Source: Rhabdornis inornatus (taxonomy: Eukaryota > Chordata > Aves > Passeriformes > Rhabdornithidae). Taken from it: DNA of 64,000 nucleotides. Location of the stretch: the NCBI GenBank assembly GCA_013397075.1, contig VWZS01004365.1:248001-312000 (forward strand), given 5' to 3'. The notes below the pieces were generated by a model that saw only the letters and a program-made list of their open reading frames with translations, did no database searches and was not told the DNA's origin. A program made the position numbers and the translations under genes. Shown piece after piece: positions 60,205 through 64,000 of this stretch. Every line of letters begins with the position of its first letter. The first letter of the stretch is position 1.

Positions 60205-62360
60205 GTAGGGGGAGCTGGGGAAAGGAAAGGGGAACTGGGCTTTGTCTACTTCTACAATCATGCAACATGACCCACTTGTACTAGAAGTGGGCAACAGTTG
60301 ACTTTCCTAATTTTCAAGGAGTCTTTGGTTATGCCACTTGCTTTCTGTATCCTTTTGAATTATGTGGGTTATTCCTTTGTATGCCTGTGAATAGCTTACT
60401 GCAGGATCAAGGCTTTTAGACTGCTGCCAGATAAAATGCATCTTTTTATATATGCAACATATGTTTCTGTACATTTTCTGAATATACACTTTGCAAAGAA
60501 AAACATCCTTTTTTTCAGATGGGAGTTGTTTCTGTCTAAAGGTATTAACCTAGATGCATAAAAAATATTAAATACTGATTACCTTCAATATATAACTGAA
60601 AAAATCACCCATTCATTCTTCAGTTAGCTGCTATATTTTTATATGGGTTATCTTGAGTAAATTGGCAAAGATACGCTAACTTTAGTGCCACCATTGATTT
60701 TAATAGAGGTGCAGCTATAATACAATATCAGATTCTTAGCCAGTGTGAGATGTAGGTCATTATGGCTTTTAATACTTCAATAGATTTCAAAAGAGACTGT
60801 TTATTAGGTGAAAGGGGAATTCCTACAGAAATGAGAAATGGAGATGCTGTATCATGTCTTGGACTTTAATGGAACAGAAAAATCTTACAAATACACCGTG
60901 ACTCATTCAAGCATTCGGATGTTACATAGCTAAGCATGAGGGAGCCCATAAAGCTTCCTGGAGAGTTCACCTGGGGCCTCTCCATTCCTTCTGCATTGAC
61001 AACTGACATTTTAAGTGAGGTTTATGGATTACTGGAGCTACTTTAAAATGATAATTTAAATGGCCTTTGTGGACACCTATGTGCCCACCTCCATGCTGGC
61101 AAAGTGCAGTGTGCTGTAACAGTTCTCAGGCATTTTGGGTCTGATCAGGAGCCTGCTCTTGTACCACGCTCTGTCCTGGCAAGCAAGGGAGCGCCTGGTG
61201 AAGACTGGGAGGGTGATAGCTGGCACGGGCAAGATCCTGGCAGCTTCGCAATGATTTTAATAATCTCATCTCAGACTCAAGGGGGTGACTGTCCTAGGGT
61301 AATTTCTGTATGTGGGTGTGCCTTGTGGTTGAGAGTAGGCTATAGTTCCATTAGTAAATAGCACAGAGCCAACACCACGGTTGGTGCAGTAAATTTCACT
61401 CCTTCATATTGTTTAACTGCCAGCATTTCTTGGTATCCTTTTGGCCCTGATGGTGCTTTCCTAGATAAGTCTGGGCATAACTCCTGGCACAGTACTCCTC
61501 TGGTTTTAGAGAGGCAGAGGAATGCTTGTATGAGCTGTGCTGGGCCATGCGGCCTAAAAGTCTGCTGAAAGGTCCCATGTCTGTACGACACTTTCACTGC
61601 ACAGGAGCATCTACAATCCCTTCAGCTCCCAACAGCTGCGGACAGTAGAGTTAAAAGTGACATGCTTACTATGGGATCTCTCCCAAAATTATATTGTGAA
61701 TGGAACCATAATTATCATTGAAAACTCATGTTGTACTTTGTCCAAATCTATTTATCTATATATATCTATAGGCTTTCAAAGTATTCATTGTTTCATCCCA
61801 AGTAATCATTGAGCTATTCCATCTGCCTCAATAGTTTTTGGCTCAGATTATATCAAAAGTGAGACCAGAGGCTGTCTGGAGAAGTATCCAGTGTACTGCT
61901 AAACAAAAAAACCTCAACCTGCCAAAGAGAGCAGCATGTAACACTGAACTTTGAGTGTCTCATACAGTTGCAGAACCACAGGTTCCTTTCAGTGTTCCTG
62001 CACCAATGCAGCAATGCACTGTGGATATGACACATTTGATCAAGATGACAGGTCACAGTTACAGCTTAACAATGCACTCCTGTCATCTGATCGTGGTGCT
62101 GCAATAAGGGGTTAAATAGGGCTGTGGGCTGGTGTTCAAAAGAAACATGTATCTTGCTAAGCCACAACTGTTTTCACAATAAGTAAAAAATGTGAATATT
62201 GTATAGAAGTGTTTGAATTATTTGAATTTTAAGATATAAACTTCTGAAATTCAGTTTTATTGCTGTAATAGATATGCAATATTAATTCCTCTTTATTTTA
62301 AATATAACTTTTTTTCCATTATTATTTATAGTGATTTGTCTTAAAATATTATTTTATCAG
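60205..62360 (+). other. TFEC: TFEC intron
   Basis: A 2,156-bp intron between two phase-0 exons, starting GTAGGG and ending TTTTATCAG. I looked for a counterpart of the MITF exon that begins GFYKF between these two exons and saw none, as expected for TFEC, which is shorter here. A somewhat GC-richer patch at 61,100-61,250 has no fitting splice sites. Confidence 0.85.
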
Positions 62361-62456
62361 ATGGAAGAAGTTATTGAAGACATAATCAATATGGAATCAA
62401 ATTTTAATGATGAAGGGATAGGTTGTTCTGAAACTCCTTTACTAATGCAAAGAACT
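62361..62456 (+). CDS. TFEC: TFEC internal exon: acidic activation segment
   Basis: A 96-bp exon, 32 codons, phase 0 at both ends. The acceptor is ATTTTATCAG, and the donor is ACT|GTAAGT, a near-consensus site. The peptide starts MEEVIEDIINMESNF and ends SETPLLMQRT. Human TFEC, as I remember it, has MEDVIEDIIGMESSF and ends DSPLLMQRT at the same place, and MITF has MDDVIDDIISLESSY, so the family assignment is firm and TFEC is the best member. In MITF this amphipathic acidic helix is the transactivation segment that contacts p300/CBP. Human TFEC has three more residues (QWH) just before this Met. The sequence upstream here is pure intron, so the bird exon either lacks them or they come from an exon I did not see. 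The next exons, with the bHLH and zipper, are beyond the window. Confidence 0.94.
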
Positions 62457-64000
62457 GTAAGTATTTTTTTGAATTTCATCTTGCTTTTTATACTAGAAAA
62501 CTTTGAGTGATTCAAGCACATCACAGTTCAGAGACCAAAGAATAGTATCAGTGGACTGCTCTCCTTTCTCTTCTGTTGATTGTCTTTTTGTCAATAAATG
62601 TTACAGAAAAGTGCAGCAGTGTGGTGAGACACAATTGTTTTAAGTGGTCTGAATAGCATTTGGGGTCTTAGCCCAGCAAAATGTCTGGTGCATAACCCAT
62701 TGGAGCTACTAATTTCTATGCAATGCTAAAAATAATAAGGATAAAAAGGTCTCTGGATCTTAGAAGGCCTTTTAAAGCTTTGCTTAAATATCCTTCTACC
62801 TCAACTAAAAAAAAAAGTCAAAACTTCCCCAGGTAATAGTTTCTATAGTACAGTGGTTTCTCCAGTGTCTTATCCTGAAGCAAGGCTCTAGTTCTGGATT
62901 TTCATACAGACAAGTTGCATTTAGTTGAATAATTTCAAGGACAAATAAGAGGACTGTGACTTCTTCACAAGAATTAATGTAACAAACTTCAGTTTTATGA
63001 TGTCTCTTTGTGAACAAATGTGAGAGGACTAACAAAGGCTATTTATGTTTCCATACATGTTGCATATTTGAAGCGGAAGGATGGAGCTTTTCTGGACACA
63101 ACACCACATATGGTGTTATTATTAATGAAAGTAATCCATATCAATAACTGCACTTTACAGAAGGATGTATGTTGTCCTCTCTACCTTAGCTAATGTCCAG
63201 AACTGTTTGTCCTCAGGGTTTTAAACTGTACACCGATAAAGGGGAACTTCACCCTGATGAAGGCAGAAGGATTTTCACAGGCTTTGACAATCCATCAAAT
63301 CCACTTCAGAATAGTCAGGTGCTTGCTCTTTATCGCCCTCTGGAGGAACACCTTTTTCTGACTTACAGAATTTCACTAGCTCCAAAAATACCTTAGGAGA
63401 CAAGATCTCTACTCTTCTCTTCTGTGTTGCCCACTATACAGTCCAGCACTAATGCCAATTAAAATTTCCATGAACACCTGATATTTGCATGCCAACTACA
63501 GAATTAATGCAGCTGGACTGATTTACACATATCTCAGTACAGAACATAGCAAAAAATGGTCCCTGGGGAGTGAATTAATATTTTAGCTCAAATTAATGTG
63601 AGGCAGAGGAGGATAATTTCAGGTATGATAGTGTGGGATGGTGATGAGAGGCATGAATTCTGGGTTTTGGGTTGAAGTCATACTCCCTCAAAACCTTTTA
63701 AAACTGGATGATGTTAATCTATGCTAATTCCAGGTTCATTAGCCTTTATCTTCAGCCTTGAAGGACATTTGTGTCTAAAATTTCTCGAATAACCTACTCT
63801 TGATGAGGAAGGAAATATGCAATGTCTTTTAGACCTTGATGGTATTGTACTTGCAAAGATTTGGGACTCTTGAAGTGCCTCTGGGACAAGTAATAGTATT
63901 TGGATTTTCATTTGTGCTGAGGAAATCAGCAGGCTGCTAGGTGAGCCAGGGAGCAGCACATGTTTCCAAATCTCTCTGTTCAATGCTGTGGCAAAATAAA
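62457..64000 (+). other. TFEC: TFEC intron (incomplete, runs off the window)
   Basis: At least 1,544 bp of the intron following the activation-segment exon. No counterpart of the expected next exon (human TFEC begins it LSGSILDVYSG) is visible before the window ends. The open segment at 63,217-63,318 is discussed separately. The minus-strand open frames at 62,805-63,035 and 63,714-63,983 have no recognised motif. Confidence 0.75.
63217..63318 (+). other. Exon-like open segment inside the TFEC intron
   Basis: The sequence CTGTTTGTCCTCAG ending at 63,216 is a good acceptor. The following 102 bases are open in phase 0 and end in CAG|GTGCTT at 63,318. The 34 residues start GFKLYTDKGELHPDEG and end NPLQNSQ, a composition that looks protein-like rather than AT-driven. 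Length divisible by three and phase 0 at both ends would make it an in-frame cassette exon of TFEC, whose known exons here are also phase 0. But TFEC of other species has no insertion at this point as far as I know, and the peptide matches no domain I recognise. It may be a chance open frame or a remnant of a retroelement. Confidence 0.18.

Noticed and set aside
59929..60294. 121-codon minus-strand open frame
   Set aside because: It lies antisense to the TFEC exon at 59,953-60,204 and arises from that exon's codon pattern. It has no motif of its own.
61104..61361. GC-richer open frame in the TFEC intron as a missing MITF-like exon
   Set aside because: No peptide similarity to the MITF exon that starts GFYKF, and no acceptor and donor pair gives a phase-0 exon there.
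1..64000. CRISPR arrays, tRNA or rRNA genes, operons, riboswitches
   Set aside because: None of the required repeat-spacer, cloverleaf or rRNA signatures was seen, and the DNA is clearly vertebrate.

Overview
The window is a stretch of AT-rich vertebrate nuclear DNA, almost certainly from a bird. Three things point that way: 3'-end fragments of chicken-repeat-1 (CR1) LINEs in both orientations, a solo long terminal repeat (LTR) of a family I recognise as widespread in avian genomes, and two coding exons of the MiT/TFE transcription factor family. Coding sequence is sparse. Nearly all open reading frames are short, AT-rich and unlike any known protein. Small N gaps (124, 8 and 1 bases) show a draft assembly.

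Layout. Positions 1 to about 55,500 contain no gene I can support. They hold intergenic or 5'-intronic DNA with an old CR1-like piece (about 1,595-1,815), a CR1 3' end on + (4,440-4,937), a CR1 3' end on - (9,653-9,930), a strongly G-depleted block (10,081-10,440), several purine-rich tracts, microsatellites, a perfect 25-bp inverted repeat (43,158-43,216), a minus-strand solo LTR (45,629-46,226) and a decayed CR1-clade LINE reverse transcriptase on - (54,353-54,780). The only confident gene lies at the right end on the + strand: exons at 59,953-60,204 and 62,361-62,456. Both are phase 0 at each end with proper AG/GT borders, and I assign them to TFEC. The bHLH-leucine-zipper exons lie beyond the right edge. 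A possible start exon (55,526-55,621) ends in a strong donor and would splice in frame to the first exon. A possible extra in-frame exon lies at 63,217-63,318.

Function. TFEC is a nuclear bHLH-leucine-zipper transcription factor related to MITF, TFEB and TFE3. The part seen here encodes the conserved N-terminal region, a Ser-Pro site and the acidic activation segment. The rest of the window is its likely upstream regulatory or intronic territory plus transposon remains. I found no bacterial-type operon, CRISPR array, tRNA or rRNA gene, and nothing I would call a new multi-gene system.
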